A DNA stretch of 64,000 nt. It comes from Herbidospora sakaeratensis (GTDB lineage Bacteria > Actinomycetota > Actinomycetes > Streptosporangiales > Streptosporangiaceae). This document shows positions 32,721 to 42,827 of this stretch, one piece after another. The first letter of the stretch is position 1. The number at the start of each line of letters is the position of its first letter. Position numbers and translations under genes: made by a program. Where the stretch lies: positions 671,364-735,363 of the forward strand of contig NZ_BBXC01000007.1 in NCBI RefSeq assembly GCF_001570525.1, given 5' to 3'. Under the pieces are notes generated by a model. That model did no database searches. It was not told where the DNA came from and saw only the letters and a program-made list of their open reading frames with translations.

Positions 32721-33495
32721 CCTGGACCACCACCTTGCGCCGGGCCGCCACGGTCAGCAGCGCGCCGAGGCCGAGCAGGGTGACCGCCCAGAAAAGCTGG
32801 AATCCCAGGCCGCTCCACGTAGGGGTGGCGCCGAGCCACATGTCGGCCGGGACCTGCACCATCGCCGCGAACGGCGAGGCCTCCGCGACCGTGCGCAACC
32901 AGCCGGGGAACAGCCCGAGCGGGAGCACCATCCCGCTGAAGAAGAAGGTCAGCAGGGACGAGAGGGTGTGCATGCCCCGGTCGTCGGTGGTCCAGCACGC
33001 CGCGAGCGTGACGAGGTAGCGCCAGCCGAAGCTGACCACGATCCCCAGCACGAACGACGCGACGAACCAGGGCGAGACCGGCGCGACCATGGTGAACATG
33101 GCCGCCCCGGCGATCGAGGGCGGCAGGCTGCGGGCGATGGTGAGGTAGGCGGCCCGGCCGAGGTCCTCCGCCAGGCTCCAGAGCAGCAGGGGAGCGGGCC
33201 TGACCAGGTCGAACGCGATGTCGCCCGACCTGATGCGGTCGCCGAACGACAGGCCGCGGCCGAAGACCTGCATGGGCCCGATGAAGCCCTGGGTGAGGAA
33301 GCAGAAGGTGACGGCCTCGGCGAGGGTGTATCCGGCGAGGCCGGGGCGGGCCTCCCATAAGGCGATCAGGACATAGGCCCGCAAAACGCCGAAAACCGTG
33401 TTGGTGAAGGCCCCGGCGAGCGCTGCGGCGAGGTAGGTGCTGTGCCGGCGGAAGCCGTACTGGAACAGGCGCAGGTAGAGGACGAAGTCGGCCAC
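32713..33495 (-). CDS. ABC-2 transporter permease (COG4587 type)
   Basis: The 260-residue protein has six membrane helices and is related to but distinct from the second permease. It shows YGFRRHSTYLAAALAGAFTN, IRSGDIAFDLVRPAPLLLWSL (the equivalent of the RPV/RPA motif) and FFFSGMVLPLGLFPGWLRTV, a typical helix break before the last pair of helices. It is the first gene of the exporter operon. The 117-bp gap to the divergent esterase gene carries GTAACCC repeats. Confidence 0.9.
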   Translation of the reverse strand: MADFVLYLRLFQYGFRRHSTYLAAALAGAFTNTVFGVLRAYVLIALWEARPGLAGYTLAEAVTFCFLTQGFIGPMQVFGRGLSFGDRIRSGDIAFDLVRPAPLLLWSLAEDLGRAAYLTIARSLPPSIAGAAMFTMVAPVSPWFVASFVLGIVVSFGWRYLVTLAACWTTDDRGMHTLSSLLTFFFSGMVLPLGLFPGWLRTVAEASPFAAMVQVPADMWLGATPTWSGLGFQLFWAVTLLGLGALLTVAARRKVVVQGG

Positions 33496-33510
33496 CTCCC
33501 GCCGAGGATC

Positions 33511-33569
33511 GTAACCCGGTATTTCACCCCTGCCGATCTGCGTAACCCCTGTGTAACATCCTGGGTTAC
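33511..33569. promoter_or_regulatory. GTAACCC repeats in the divergent exporter/esterase promoter region
   Basis: GTAACCC occurs at 33511-33517 and 33542-33548 (31 bp apart). An inverted GGGTTAC at 33563-33569 faces the second copy across 14 bp. The related GTTACCCC occurs twice (34623 and 34655, 32 bp apart) between the esterase and the kinase. Spacing near three helical turns suggests binding of one protein to one DNA face, but none is known. Confidence 0.35.
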
Positions 33570-33612
33570 CTAACTAGGCATAAGGGAACGAATCGGACAA
33601 GGAGGGATCCGC

Positions 33613-34617
33613 ATGAACGCTGACATCGACGTGGACGTTCGCCCGGAGCACCCTTTGAGCTGGCAGGCCATAGCGGCCAACGGGCTGTTGCGCGGGACCA
33701 TGAAGCCCATATCGGCCGTCCTTCTCCGTACGACCGCCAGCCTGGTCGTCGCCAACCGGATCATCGAGCTGGGCGGGCGGCTGCCCGGACTGGTCCCGGC
33801 GACCGTCTCGATCGAACAGGAGTCGTTCGGCGCCTGCTCGGGGGAGTGGGTACGCGGGTCCGGTGAGCCCGACTCCGATCTCGAAGAGCTCGATGAGAGC
33901 AAGGTCGTCCTCTATCTCCACGGGGGCGGCTATTTCATCTGTTCTCCAGTGACGCACCGGCCGATCACGTGGCGGTTGTCCGCCGTGACGCAGCGGCCGG
34001 TGCTGGCCCTCGACTACCGGCAGGGGCCCCAGCACAAGCTGGCCGAGTCGCTCGCCGACGCCCTGGACGCCTACCGCGCCCTGCTCGACCGCGGTTTCGC
34101 CCCCGAGGGCATCGTGCTGGCAGGTGATTCAGCCGGCGGACATCTGGCCCTGGCGATGCTGCTCTCCCTGCGTGACAACGGGCTGCCGCTCCCCGCGGCG
34201 GCCATTTGCCTGTCTCCCTGGGCCGACCTGAGCGACGAGCGCAAGACCGCCAACCGCTGGGCCGACCCCCTGCTCCCCGCCGGCCGGGTCGAGTGGATGG
34301 CCCGCCGCTGGACCGAGGGCCTGGACAACCGCGACCCCCTCGTCTCCCCGGTCTTCGGCGACTACACCGGCCTGCCGCCCCTGATGATCGTCACCAGCAC
34401 CACCGAGGTGCTCCGCGAGGAGGCCCACCGGGTCGCCGAACGGGCGCGTGCGGATGGCGTTCCGGTGCGGTATGAAGAATGGCGGAAGATGCCCCACGTC
34501 TTCGCGCTCATGGCCGACATACTGCCCGAGGCCCGGCTGGTCTTCCCCCACATGGGCCAGTTCGTCGAGGCGGTCGAGGCCGCGGCGAAGGCCGAGGGCG
34601 GCGAGGTCGCGGCTTAA
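33613..34617 (+). CDS. Alpha/beta hydrolase, hormone-sensitive-lipase family esterase
   Basis: A 334-residue esterase. It has an oxyanion motif HGGG at residues 103-106 (YLHGGGYFI), the nucleophile Ser173 in AGDSAGGHLAL, the catalytic Asp probably in the LREEAHR-preceding segment (PPLMIVTSTTEVL carries the position in a slightly altered form) and His in KMPHVFAL. The N-terminal 60 residues form the cap. The lack of a signal peptide indicates a cytoplasmic enzyme. It has an AAGGAGG-type ribosome site just before ATG 33613. Substrates are likely acyl esters. It is followed after 160 bp by the Ser/Thr kinase gene. Confidence 0.88.
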   Translation: MNADIDVDVRPEHPLSWQAIAANGLLRGTMKPISAVLLRTTASLVVANRIIELGGRLPGLVPATVSIEQESFGACSGEWVRGSGEPDSDLEELDESKVVLYLHGGGYFICSPVTHRPITWRLSAVTQRPVLALDYRQGPQHKLAESLADALDAYRALLDRGFAPEGIVLAGDSAGGHLALAMLLSLRDNGLPLPAAAICLSPWADLSDERKTANRWADPLLPAGRVEWMARRWTEGLDNRDPLVSPVFGDYTGLPPLMIVTSTTEVLREEAHRVAERARADGVPVRYEEWRKMPHVFALMADILPEARLVFPHMGQFVEAVEAAAKAEGGEVAA

Positions 34618-34777
34618 GGGCTGTTACCCCTGATACCGCTGTGACCAGGCGTTTGTTACCCCGAGGTCGTAGTGACCTAACCCGTTATGCCGCTTCTGCC
34701 TAGTTGGAGGCGCGGACCGTTCCATCCGGCCACAGTGTGCCTTGCGTACTTCTTTGGATCGGAGAGGTAACTTCCGG

Positions 34778-36325
<1,548 letters not shown>

Positions 36326-36328
36326 TCG

Positions 36329-37051
36329 TCAGTCGCACTGCCGGGTCGACACGGCGGCGGCGGCCTTCAGGCCCTTCGCGGCGGGGCGGGCGATCTCTCC
36401 GGTGCTGATCACCCAGCCGCTCACGGAGTCGTCGAGGTTACTGGCGAAGACCATGCCGATGACGTCGCCGTCCGGCCCGAACAGCGGCGCGCCCGACATG
36501 GCCGGGTCGACGGCGGCGTGGACGAGGAAGACCTGGCGCGCCACGATGTCCTCGTCGTAGATGTCGTTGCCGACGGCGGTCTGCGGCGCGCCCGCCCTGC
36601 CCGATCGCACGGTGAACTCCCCGTCCTTCGAGTAGGCCGCGAACGTGGCCCGTTCGCCGGGGTCGACCGAGTCGAAGTGCAGGACATCGGCGTCCAGACC
36701 CGCTACCCGCAGCACGGCGACGTCCCGTTTCGGGTCGAAGACGACGACGTCGCCCTGATGGCGGCTGCCGTCGGCGCCGGTCACCGTGATCGGGCCCTCG
36801 GCGCCCGCCACGACGTGCGCGGTGGTGAGCACCCGGTCGGGAGCGTAGGCGAACCCGGTGCCCTGCGCCGTGTCCTTGGCGCAGGAGGGGGTGGCCACGG
36901 TCACCCTGACCACGTTCTGCCGATGCGGCGCCACCTCGGGCGGCACCGACACGGGCATCGGCACCGGCGTCGCCTGCGTGGTCGGCCGGGCCGCTTGGCC
37001 GCAGCCCGCCACCGCGACGAGCACGACGAGAGCGAGTAACTTCTCGATCAC
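36329..37051 (-). CDS. Trypsin-like serine protease lipoprotein
   Basis: A 240-residue exported lipoprotein with lipobox VAGC (Cys17), then a chymotrypsin-fold domain. The triad is visible: His79 in VLTTAHVV, Asp110 in DPKRDVAVLRV and Ser186 in VDPAMSGAPLF, where the usual GNSGGP is relaxed to MSGAP. The layout is like the MarP/S1 family of actinobacterial envelope proteases that act in acid or oxidative stress. Two Cys (57 and 239) could close a disulfide. It would sit on the outer face of the membrane, close to the external tail of the convergently encoded kinase. Confidence 0.87.
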   Translation of the reverse strand: MIEKLLALVVLVAVAGCGQAARPTTQATPVPMPVSVPPEVAPHRQNVVRVTVATPSCAKDTAQGTGFAYAPDRVLTTAHVVAGAEGPITVTGADGSRHQGDVVVFDPKRDVAVLRVAGLDADVLHFDSVDPGERATFAAYSKDGEFTVRSGRAGAPQTAVGNDIYDEDIVARQVFLVHAAVDPAMSGAPLFGPDGDVIGMVFASNLDDSVSGWVISTGEIARPAAKGLKAAAAVSTRQCD

Positions 37052-37080
37052 CCGCCGGATGCTAGTTCGTGGGGTTGAGA

Positions 37081-37116
37081 CCCCGCCGCCGCTTATGCGC
37101 CGGAACGGCGGCGGGG
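37081..37116 (-). terminator. Hairpin after isocitrate lyase
   Basis: CCCCGCCGCCG (37081-37091) pairs perfectly with CGGCGGCGGGG (37106-37116), an 11-bp stem with a 14-nt loop. It begins 8 bp past the isocitrate lyase stop on the minus strand and separates it from the protease gene downstream. It lacks a real U-tract. Confidence 0.65.
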
Positions 37117-37124
37117 CCCGGCCT

Positions 37125-38411
37125 CTAGTGGAACTGGTCCTCCTCGGTGGAGCCCCGGTAGGCGGTCGTCGAGGAGTCGGGTGAGATGGCGGTGCTGACC
37201 AAATCGAAGTAGCCGGTGCCGACCTCGCGCTGGTGCCTGGTCGCGGTGTAGCCGCGCTTCTCGGCCGCGAACTCCGCCTCCTGGAGCCCCACGTAGGCCG
37301 TCATGCCCTCTTCGGCGTAGCCCCGGGCCAGGTCGAACATCGAGTAGTTCAGCGAGTGGAACCCGGCCAGGGTGATGAACTGGAACTTGTATCCCATGTG
37401 GCCGAGCTCGCGCTGGAACTTGGCGATCGAGGAGTCGTCCAGGTGCTTGCGCCAGTTGAACGACGGCGAGCAGTTGTAGGCGAGCATCTGGTCGGGGTGG
37501 CGGTCCTTGATCGCCTCGGCGAAACGGCGGGCCACGTCGAGGTCGGGCGTGCCGGTCTCCATCCACAGCAGGTCGCTGTACGGCGCGTAGGCCAGCCCGC
37601 GCGCGATGCACGGCTCGATCCCGTTGCGGACCCGGTAGAAGCCCTCCGCGGACCGTTCCCCGGTGCAGAACCGCTGGTCCAGAGGGTCGACGTCGCTGGT
37701 CAGCAGGGTCGCGGCCTGGGCGTCGGTCCGCGCGATGACCAGAGTGGAGACGCCGCAGACGTCGGCCGCGAGGCGGGCCGCGTTGAGGGTCTTGACGTGC
37801 TGGGAGGTCGGGATCAGGACCTTCCCGCCGAGGTGGCCGCACTTCTTCTCGGACGCGAGCTGGTCCTCCCAGTGCACGCCCGCCGCGCCGGCCGCGATCA
37901 TGCCCTTCATCAGCTCGAAGGCGTTGAGCACGCCGCCGAATCCGGCTTCGGCGTCGGCGATGATCGGCGCCAGCCAGTGGGGCGCGTCCTCGACGCCCTC
38001 GGCCCAGGTGATCTGGTCGGCCCGCAGCAGCGCGTTGTTGACGCGCCGGACCACGGCGGGCACCGAGTTGGCGGGGTAGAGGCTCTGGTCGGGGTAGGTG
38101 TGGCCGCCGAGGTTGGCGTCGGCGGCGACCTGCCAGCCCGACAGGTAGATGGCCTTGAGCCCGGCCCTCACCTGCTGGACGGCCTGGTTGCCGGTGAGGG
38201 CGCCCAGGGCGTTGACGTAGTCCTCGGTGTGCAGGAGGTCCCACAGCCGCTTGGCGCCGAGGCGGGCCAGGGTGTACTGCTCCTGGACGGACCCGCGCAG
38301 CCTGATCACGTCTTCCGGAGTGTAGGTGCGCTCGATGCTGGACCACCGGGGATTGGTGTCCCAGTCGTGACGCAGCTCGGCGGCGGCTGACCTGAGGCGT
38401 TCCGACATCAT
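37125..38411 (-). CDS. aceA: Isocitrate lyase
   Basis: A glyoxylate-shunt enzyme cleaving isocitrate to succinate and glyoxylate. The catalytic loop [13 protein letters not shown] with its nucleophilic Cys is intact, as are [42 protein letters not shown] and the active-site lid [16 protein letters not shown] 38411 gives 428 residues and places WDTNPRW at the same residue (17) as in Mycobacterium tuberculosis Icl1; it has AAGGGAG 11 bp upstream. A GTG at 38447 would add 12 residues. The C-terminus STEEDQFH also matches. The gene diverges from a RamB-like regulator, the classical controller of acetate and glyoxylate genes. Confidence 0.96.
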   Translation of the reverse strand: MMSERLRSAAAELRHDWDTNPRWSSIERTYTPEDVIRLRGSVQEQYTLARLGAKRLWDLLHTEDYVNALGALTGNQAVQQVRAGLKAIYLSGWQVAADANLGGHTYPDQSLYPANSVPAVVRRVNNALLRADQITWAEGVEDAPHWLAPIIADAEAGFGGVLNAFELMKGMIAAGAAGVHWEDQLASEKKCGHLGGKVLIPTSQHVKTLNAARLAADVCGVSTLVIARTDAQAATLLTSDVDPLDQRFCTGERSAEGFYRVRNGIEPCIARGLAYAPYSDLLWMETGTPDLDVARRFAEAIKDRHPDQMLAYNCSPSFNWRKHLDDSSIAKFQRELGHMGYKFQFITLAGFHSLNYSMFDLARGYAEEGMTAYVGLQEAEFAAEKRGYTATRHQREVGTGYFDLVSTAISPDSSTTAYRGSTEEDQFH

Positions 38412-38656
38412 CTTCTCGGTCACTCCCTTGTTGCGTTGGGTCGTCACCTGGGGTGCTTGGTTCGAGTTTGTGTTGATGTCAAGAGACCGAACAAGCCGAT
38501 ATGTCTAGAAATATGGCCAAATCTTCGCGGAGCGGAAATTCGTTCCCGTGTTGTGCGGAGAAGAAACCTCGAATTTTCTATAAGGACTAGACCAATCGAT
38601 GTGAGGTGCGTCACCCGGTCTGGAAGATGTCACGAAATTTCGCCTATCCTGAGGAG
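38412..38656. promoter_or_regulatory. Divergent aceA / ramB-like promoter region
   Basis: A markedly AT-rich 245-bp gap between divergent genes. It holds the perfect 10-bp palindrome CGAAATTTCG (38633-38642), 14 bp before the regulator ATG, and a half-similar GGAAATTCG near 38536. These are candidate sites for autoregulation and aceA control by the adjacent RamB-like protein. No gene is seen in the gap. Confidence 0.5.
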
Positions 38657-40126
38657 ATGCCCTCCGTGCTCGGCGAAGAACCGCTGTCTTTGACGCAGGA
38701 GATCGACCTGCTCGCCTTCGGCCAGCGCCTCAAACACCTCCGCCGGCAGCGTGGTCTCACCCTCTCCGACCTGGGCGAGCGCGTCGGCCGTGCGCCCAGC
38801 CAGCTGTCCCTGCTGGAGAACGGCAAGCGCGAGCCCAAGTTGTCGCTGCTCAAGGCGCTCGCCGCCGCGCTCGGCGTGCCGGTCGAGGAGCTGCTGCGCC
38901 GCCAGGCCCCCAACCGCCGCGCCCAGCTGGAGATCGCCCTGGAGGAGGCCCAGCGCGACCCCCTCTACACCTCGCTCGGCCTGGGGAGGCTGAAGGTCTC
39001 CGCGCGGGTCCCCAACGACGTGCTGGAACACCTTCTGGGTCTGTACGACGAACTGAAGGCCCGCCAGGCCAAGGGCACCGCCACCCCCGAGGAGGCCCGC
39101 GCCGCCAACGCCGAGCTGCGGCAGAAGCAGAAGGAGGCCGGCAACTACTTCCAGGAGATCGAGAGCGCCGCCGCCGAGGCCCTGCTGTCGGTCGGCTACC
39201 GCACCGGCGCGTTGTCCCAGAGCATGATCCAGGCCCTGGTCGCCCACTACGGCTTCACCGTGCACACCGCCCCCGACCTGCCCCGGTCGGCGCGTTCGGT
39301 GACCGACCTGCGCAACCACCGCATCTACCTCAAGCGCGAGCAGCTCGGCATGCACACCCCGCGCACGATCCTGCTCCAGACCATCGGCCACATCGCCCTG
39401 GGCCACCACAAGCCCCGCGACTTCGCCGACTTCCTGCGCCAGCGGGTCGAGGCCAACTACTTCGCCGCCGCGGTGCTGGTCCCCGAGGCCGCCGCCGCGC
39501 CCTACCTGCTGGAGGCCAAACGCGACCGGGCACTGTCGGTCGAGGACCTCCGCGACGTGTTCGCCGTCTCCTACGAGATGGCCGCCCACCGTTTCACCAA
39601 CCTGGCCACCCACCACCTCGACCTGGTCTGCCACTTCGTGCGCAACGACGCCGGGGGCATCATCTACAAGGCGTACGAGAACGACGGCATCATCTTCCCG
39701 GCCGACGAACAGGGCGCGATCGAGGGCCAGCGGCTCTGCCAGCAGTGGTCGGGCCGTCAGGTGTTCCGCTCGCCCGACCGCTACTCGGTCTACCACCAGT
39801 ACAGCGACGGCCCCACCGGCACCCACTTCTGCGTCGCCCACGTCGACCCGTCCCATGAGAAGGACTTCGCGATCACCCTGGGCGTGCCGTTCCGGGAGTC
39901 GCGCTGGTTCCGGGGCCGCGAGACCACCCGGCGGACCAAGTCGAACTGCCCCAACGGCGACTGCTGCCGCCGGCCGCCGGCCGAGCTGGCCCAGCGCTGG
40001 GAGGGGTACGCCTTCCCCTCGGCCCGCGCCAACTCCCACGTGCTGGCCGCGCTGCCGCCCGGTTCGTTCCCCGGCGTCGACGAGGCCGACGTGTACGCGT
40101 TCCTCGAACGCCACGCCGCCGATTAG
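38657..40126 (+). CDS. ramB: RamB-like regulator of acetate/glyoxylate metabolism (XRE + IrrE-like + short-chain fatty acyl domain)
   Basis: About 489 residues. An XRE HTH (about 18-75; GQRLKHLRRQRGLTLSDLGE, APSQLSLLENGKREPK) is followed by a helical linker. An ImmA/IrrE-like region (about 175-290) has the degenerate metal motif TIGHIALGHH in place of HExxH. The C-terminal ScfR domain (about 300-480) carries the Cys-rich stretch CPNGDCCRRPP. This order matches RamB of Corynebacterium and Mycobacterium, which represses or activates isocitrate lyase and acetate genes according to carbon source. The ribosome site GAGGAG abuts ATG 38657 but is well spaced (9 bp) for GTG 38666, so the start may be three residues later. 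Confidence 0.88.
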   Translation: MPSVLGEEPLSLTQEIDLLAFGQRLKHLRRQRGLTLSDLGERVGRAPSQLSLLENGKREPKLSLLKALAAALGVPVEELLRRQAPNRRAQLEIALEEAQRDPLYTSLGLGRLKVSARVPNDVLEHLLGLYDELKARQAKGTATPEEARAANAELRQKQKEAGNYFQEIESAAAEALLSVGYRTGALSQSMIQALVAHYGFTVHTAPDLPRSARSVTDLRNHRIYLKREQLGMHTPRTILLQTIGHIALGHHKPRDFADFLRQRVEANYFAAAVLVPEAAAAPYLLEAKRDRALSVEDLRDVFAVSYEMAAHRFTNLATHHLDLVCHFVRNDAGGIIYKAYENDGIIFPADEQGAIEGQRLCQQWSGRQVFRSPDRYSVYHQYSDGPTGTHFCVAHVDPSHEKDFAITLGVPFRESRWFRGRETTRRTKSNCPNGDCCRRPPAELAQRWEGYAFPSARANSHVLAALPPGSFPGVDEADVYAFLERHAAD

Positions 40127-40130
40127 AACG

Positions 40131-40161
40131 GTCACGACACCCCATAAGGTGTGTGCGTGAC
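40131..40161 (+). other. Imperfect hairpin between ramB and gpgS
   Basis: GTCACGACACC (40131-40141) pairs with GGTGT-(GTG)-CGTGAC (40148-40161), 11 bp with a 3-nt bulge and a 6-nt loop. It starts 4 bp after the ramB stop and ends 20 bp before the gpgS start. It could attenuate read-through or be a leader element. No U-tract. Confidence 0.35.
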
Positions 40162-40181
40162 GTTCAGGGGGGAGTGGGGGC

Positions 40182-41096
40182 GTGCTGCCTGAGGTGCTGG
40201 CGTGGTCGGGCAGGCGATCGTCGTCGGCGTCCGACTGGCCCCTCCCGGCGCTGCTCGACGCCAAGGGCGCCACGACGATCAGCGTGGTGCTCCCGGCCCG
40301 GAACGAGCGTGAGACCGTCGGCGAGATCGTCACGGCGATCCGGCGCGACCTCTCCGGCCTGGTCGACGAACTGGTGGTGATCGACTCCCGGTCGACCGAC
40401 GACACCGCGGCCGTGGCCGCGAAGGCGGGCGCCACCGTGATCGCCCAGGACGAGATCCTGCCCGACCTCAAGCCGCTCGACGGCAAGGGCGAGGCCCTCT
40501 GGAAGTCCCTCGCCGTGACCGGCGGCGATCTGCTCGTCTTCATCGACTCCGACCTGCGCGAGTTCGAGACCTCGTTCGTCACGGGGCTGCTCGGGCCGCT
40601 GCTGGCCGACCCCACGGTGGCGTACGTGAAGGGCTGTTACGACCGCCCGTTCGGCGCCGAGCAGACCGGCGGCGGCCGGGTGACCGAGCTGGTCGCCCGC
40701 CCGTTGATCAATCTGCACTGGCCCGAGCTGGCCGGGTTCGTCCAGCCGCTCTCCGGCGAGTACGCCGGCCGCCGGACCGCCCTGGAACGGGTGCCGTTCG
40801 TGACCGGCTACGGCGTGGAGATCGGCCTGCTGATCGACCTGCTCGACCTGTGCGGCCTCGACGCGCTGGCGCAGGTCGACCTCGGCCGCCGCGTGCACTC
40901 CCACCAGTCGACCGAGGCCCTCGGCGGCATGGCCGCCCAGATCATGCAGACCGCCTGGTCGCGGCTGACCGGGGTGCCGCTGGGGAACGGCCAGATGCGG
41001 CTGACCCAGTTCCGGCGTGGCCCGGACAAGCACGAGGCGGTCGAACACGATGTCTCCGTCGCCCAGAGACCTCCGATGGTGAGCGTTCTATCCTGA
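40182..41096 (+). CDS. gpgS: Glucosyl-3-phosphoglycerate synthase
   Basis: A 304-residue GT81/GT2-like retaining glycosyltransferase. It joins glucose from a nucleotide sugar to 3-phosphoglycerate, the first step to glucosylglycerate and, in mycobacteria, methylglucose lipopolysaccharide. Visible features are SVVLPARNERETVGEIV (nucleotide binding), DSRSTDDT, the metal-binding DSD at 122-124 (FIDSDLREF), VKGCYDRPFG, the acceptor region QPLSGEYAGRR and FVTGYGVEIGLLID, and QVDLGRRVHSHQS. The GTG start has a G-rich ribosome site upstream. The Uma2 gene begins 4 bp after its stop. In M. tuberculosis gpgS is adjacent to folP2; here they are 20 kb apart. Confidence 0.93.
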   Translation: MLPEVLAWSGRRSSSASDWPLPALLDAKGATTISVVLPARNERETVGEIVTAIRRDLSGLVDELVVIDSRSTDDTAAVAAKAGATVIAQDEILPDLKPLDGKGEALWKSLAVTGGDLLVFIDSDLREFETSFVTGLLGPLLADPTVAYVKGCYDRPFGAEQTGGGRVTELVARPLINLHWPELAGFVQPLSGEYAGRRTALERVPFVTGYGVEIGLLIDLLDLCGLDALAQVDLGRRVHSHQSTEALGGMAAQIMQTAWSRLTGVPLGNGQMRLTQFRRGPDKHEAVEHDVSVAQRPPMVSVLS

Positions 41097-41100
41097 GACC

Positions 41101-41700
41101 GTGCCAGACGACTGGTTCCGCACGCTCAGTTCCCAGCCCCACCCGCTGACGGTGGAGGAGTACACGCTGCTGCCCGACGACCTGCTGATCGAGGTCGTCG
41201 ACGGTTACGTGGTGCACCGCCCGGCCGACGGCCGCAGGCACCAGATCGTCGGCCGACGGCTCGCCGATCTGCTGGAGAAGCACGCCCGCGAGGCGATGAC
41301 CCGGGGCTACGGCTGCCTGACCGTCGCCAACGCCGTCGACGTCCGCCTCCGCGACGTGCCGCTGCACGTCCGGCGGCCCGACGTGGTGCTCTTCCGGTGC
41401 CTCGACGACGGTCACGTGCTGCGGCCCGACGACGTGGTGCTGGCCGTGGAGATCGTCGAGGCCGGCACCGAGACCACCGACACCTGCGGCAAACCCAGTG
41501 AATACGGGCGGGCCGGGATCCTCTACTACTGGATCGTCCGGCTCGACCGGACGGGCGTCTGCGCCGTCGAGCGGTACCACCTCGACCAGGCGAGCATGAC
41601 GTACAAGCACATCGGCACCCTCATGCGCGACGAGGGCGGCGCGCCCGAGGTCGGCACCCCGATCCCGATGATCATCGACTGGCCGGAACTCCAAGACTGA
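41101..41700 (+). CDS. Uma2 family (PD-(D/E)XK-like) putative endonuclease
   Basis: A 199-residue protein of the Uma2/DUF820 family. It has LTVEEYTLLPDDLLIEVVDG at the start, a conserved HQIVGRRLADLL helix, and the nuclease-like core RRPDVVLF...LAVEIVEAG...CGKPSEYGRAGILYYWIV, giving Asp, Glu and Lys in the expected order. Uma2 genes are numerous in actinobacteria and cyanobacteria; their biological targets are unknown. It follows gpgS by 4 bp and so is probably co-transcribed, likely without functional link. The 3' end overlaps the K+ channel gene by 29 bp. Confidence 0.85.
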   Translation: MPDDWFRTLSSQPHPLTVEEYTLLPDDLLIEVVDGYVVHRPADGRRHQIVGRRLADLLEKHAREAMTRGYGCLTVANAVDVRLRDVPLHVRRPDVVLFRCLDDGHVLRPDDVVLAVEIVEAGTETTDTCGKPSEYGRAGILYYWIVRLDRTGVCAVERYHLDQASMTYKHIGTLMRDEGGAPEVGTPIPMIIDWPELQD

Positions 41701-42769
41701 CGGCGAGCCGGGCGGCGTCGAGCCGGTCCGAGCCCATGTAGTAAAGGACCGTTCCCGCGTTCAGTTCGGTCTGCCACGGCGGGTTGACCAGCAGCGTCGC
41801 GCCGTCGCGGGCGGCCAGCAGGGTCGCGCCGTGGTGGCGGCCCAGCACCGTCTGGCAGTGCTCGACCGTCACCGGCCCGGCCGTGAGCGCGACGGAGTAG
41901 GTGTCGGCGCCGCCGTGGGTCATGAGCTGGGCGTAGATCTCGCTGATCCCGGGGTCCTTCAGCTCCTCGGTGATCATGTGCGGGCTGTGCCACTGCACGC
42001 AGCGGATCTTCTCGCCGACGTACCGGACCTGCCTGACCCGCGCGAGATCGCGCAGCGCCACCACCAGATGCGCGGTGGTGATCACGTGGTCGGCGGTCAG
42101 CGCGACGGCCAGGGCCTCGTTGTCGTCGCGGGCGTCGACCAGCACGCTGTGCGCCCTGTCGACGCCTGCCCTGACCAGCGTCTTCGCGTCGGCCAGGTCG
42201 CCCCGGACGAACTCGACGTCCTTCTCGGGCATGGGATGGCTCTGGACCTCGTCCCAGGCGCAGACGACCACCTTCGTGCCGTCGGCGCCCAGTTCGTCCA
42301 CCATCGTCTCGGTGCGCCCCGGGCTGTAGCCCAGCAGCACGATGTGCCCGGACAGGCGCACAGTGATCGAGCCGTGCATGCGGCGTCCCCTCGTCCGTTC
42401 GATCCGGGTGGCGAGGCGGGTGAACAGCGTCGTCAGCGCGGCGATGCCGCCGACGATCACGTAGACCCCGACGACGTGGCCCAGCGGCGATCTGGGGAAC
42501 AGGTCGCCGTAGCCCACGGTCGAGGTCGTCACCACGAACCACCACCAGAAGTTGCCCGGCGAGGTGATGTCGGCGCCCGGTTCGGCCAGCGTCATCAGGG
42601 GCCAGCTCGTCACGAACACCACGGCCAGCACGAGCACGGGAGTCCACCAGGTGCTGATCCGGGCCAGCAACCGCGCGAGGAAGATCGGCATCTTAATCCC
42701 CATTCCGGTGCGGGTCACCTTATAGGCGACAAGCCGGAATAGGTCATTACAAGTTGGACTCATGCCCAC
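41672..42769 (-). CDS. Potassium channel with cytoplasmic TrkA-N (RCK) domain
   Basis: A 365-residue two-helix K+ channel. Helix 1 spans about 44-62. A pore region with selectivity filter TVGYGD (84-89) is followed by helix 2 (about 97-115). The RCK/TrkA-N domain (about 130-250) begins GHIVLLGYSPGRTETMVDEL, with the last acids of the NAD-type fold in VVVCAWDE and FVRGDLADAKTL. The C-terminal part (about 255-365) resembles a second RCK-like lobe. Such channels are gated by ligands or nucleotides. The first 24 residues are poorly organised, so the start could be an internal ATG (MGIKMPIFLARL, at residue 23). Confidence 0.88.
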   Translation of the reverse strand: MGMSPTCNDLFRLVAYKVTRTGMGIKMPIFLARLLARISTWWTPVLVLAVVFVTSWPLMTLAEPGADITSPGNFWWWFVVTTSTVGYGDLFPRSPLGHVVGVYVIVGGIAALTTLFTRLATRIERTRGRRMHGSITVRLSGHIVLLGYSPGRTETMVDELGADGTKVVVCAWDEVQSHPMPEKDVEFVRGDLADAKTLVRAGVDRAHSVLVDARDDNEALAVALTADHVITTAHLVVALRDLARVRQVRYVGEKIRCVQWHSPHMITEELKDPGISEIYAQLMTHGGADTYSVALTAGPVTVEHCQTVLGRHHGATLLAARDGATLLVNPPWQTELNAGTVLYYMGSDRLDAARLAVSLGVPASR

Positions 42770-42827
42770 ATGGAGGAGCCGTGAGCCTCCCGGCGGCGCC
42801 CGGGAGACCCACGGCCCAGCTTTCTGG

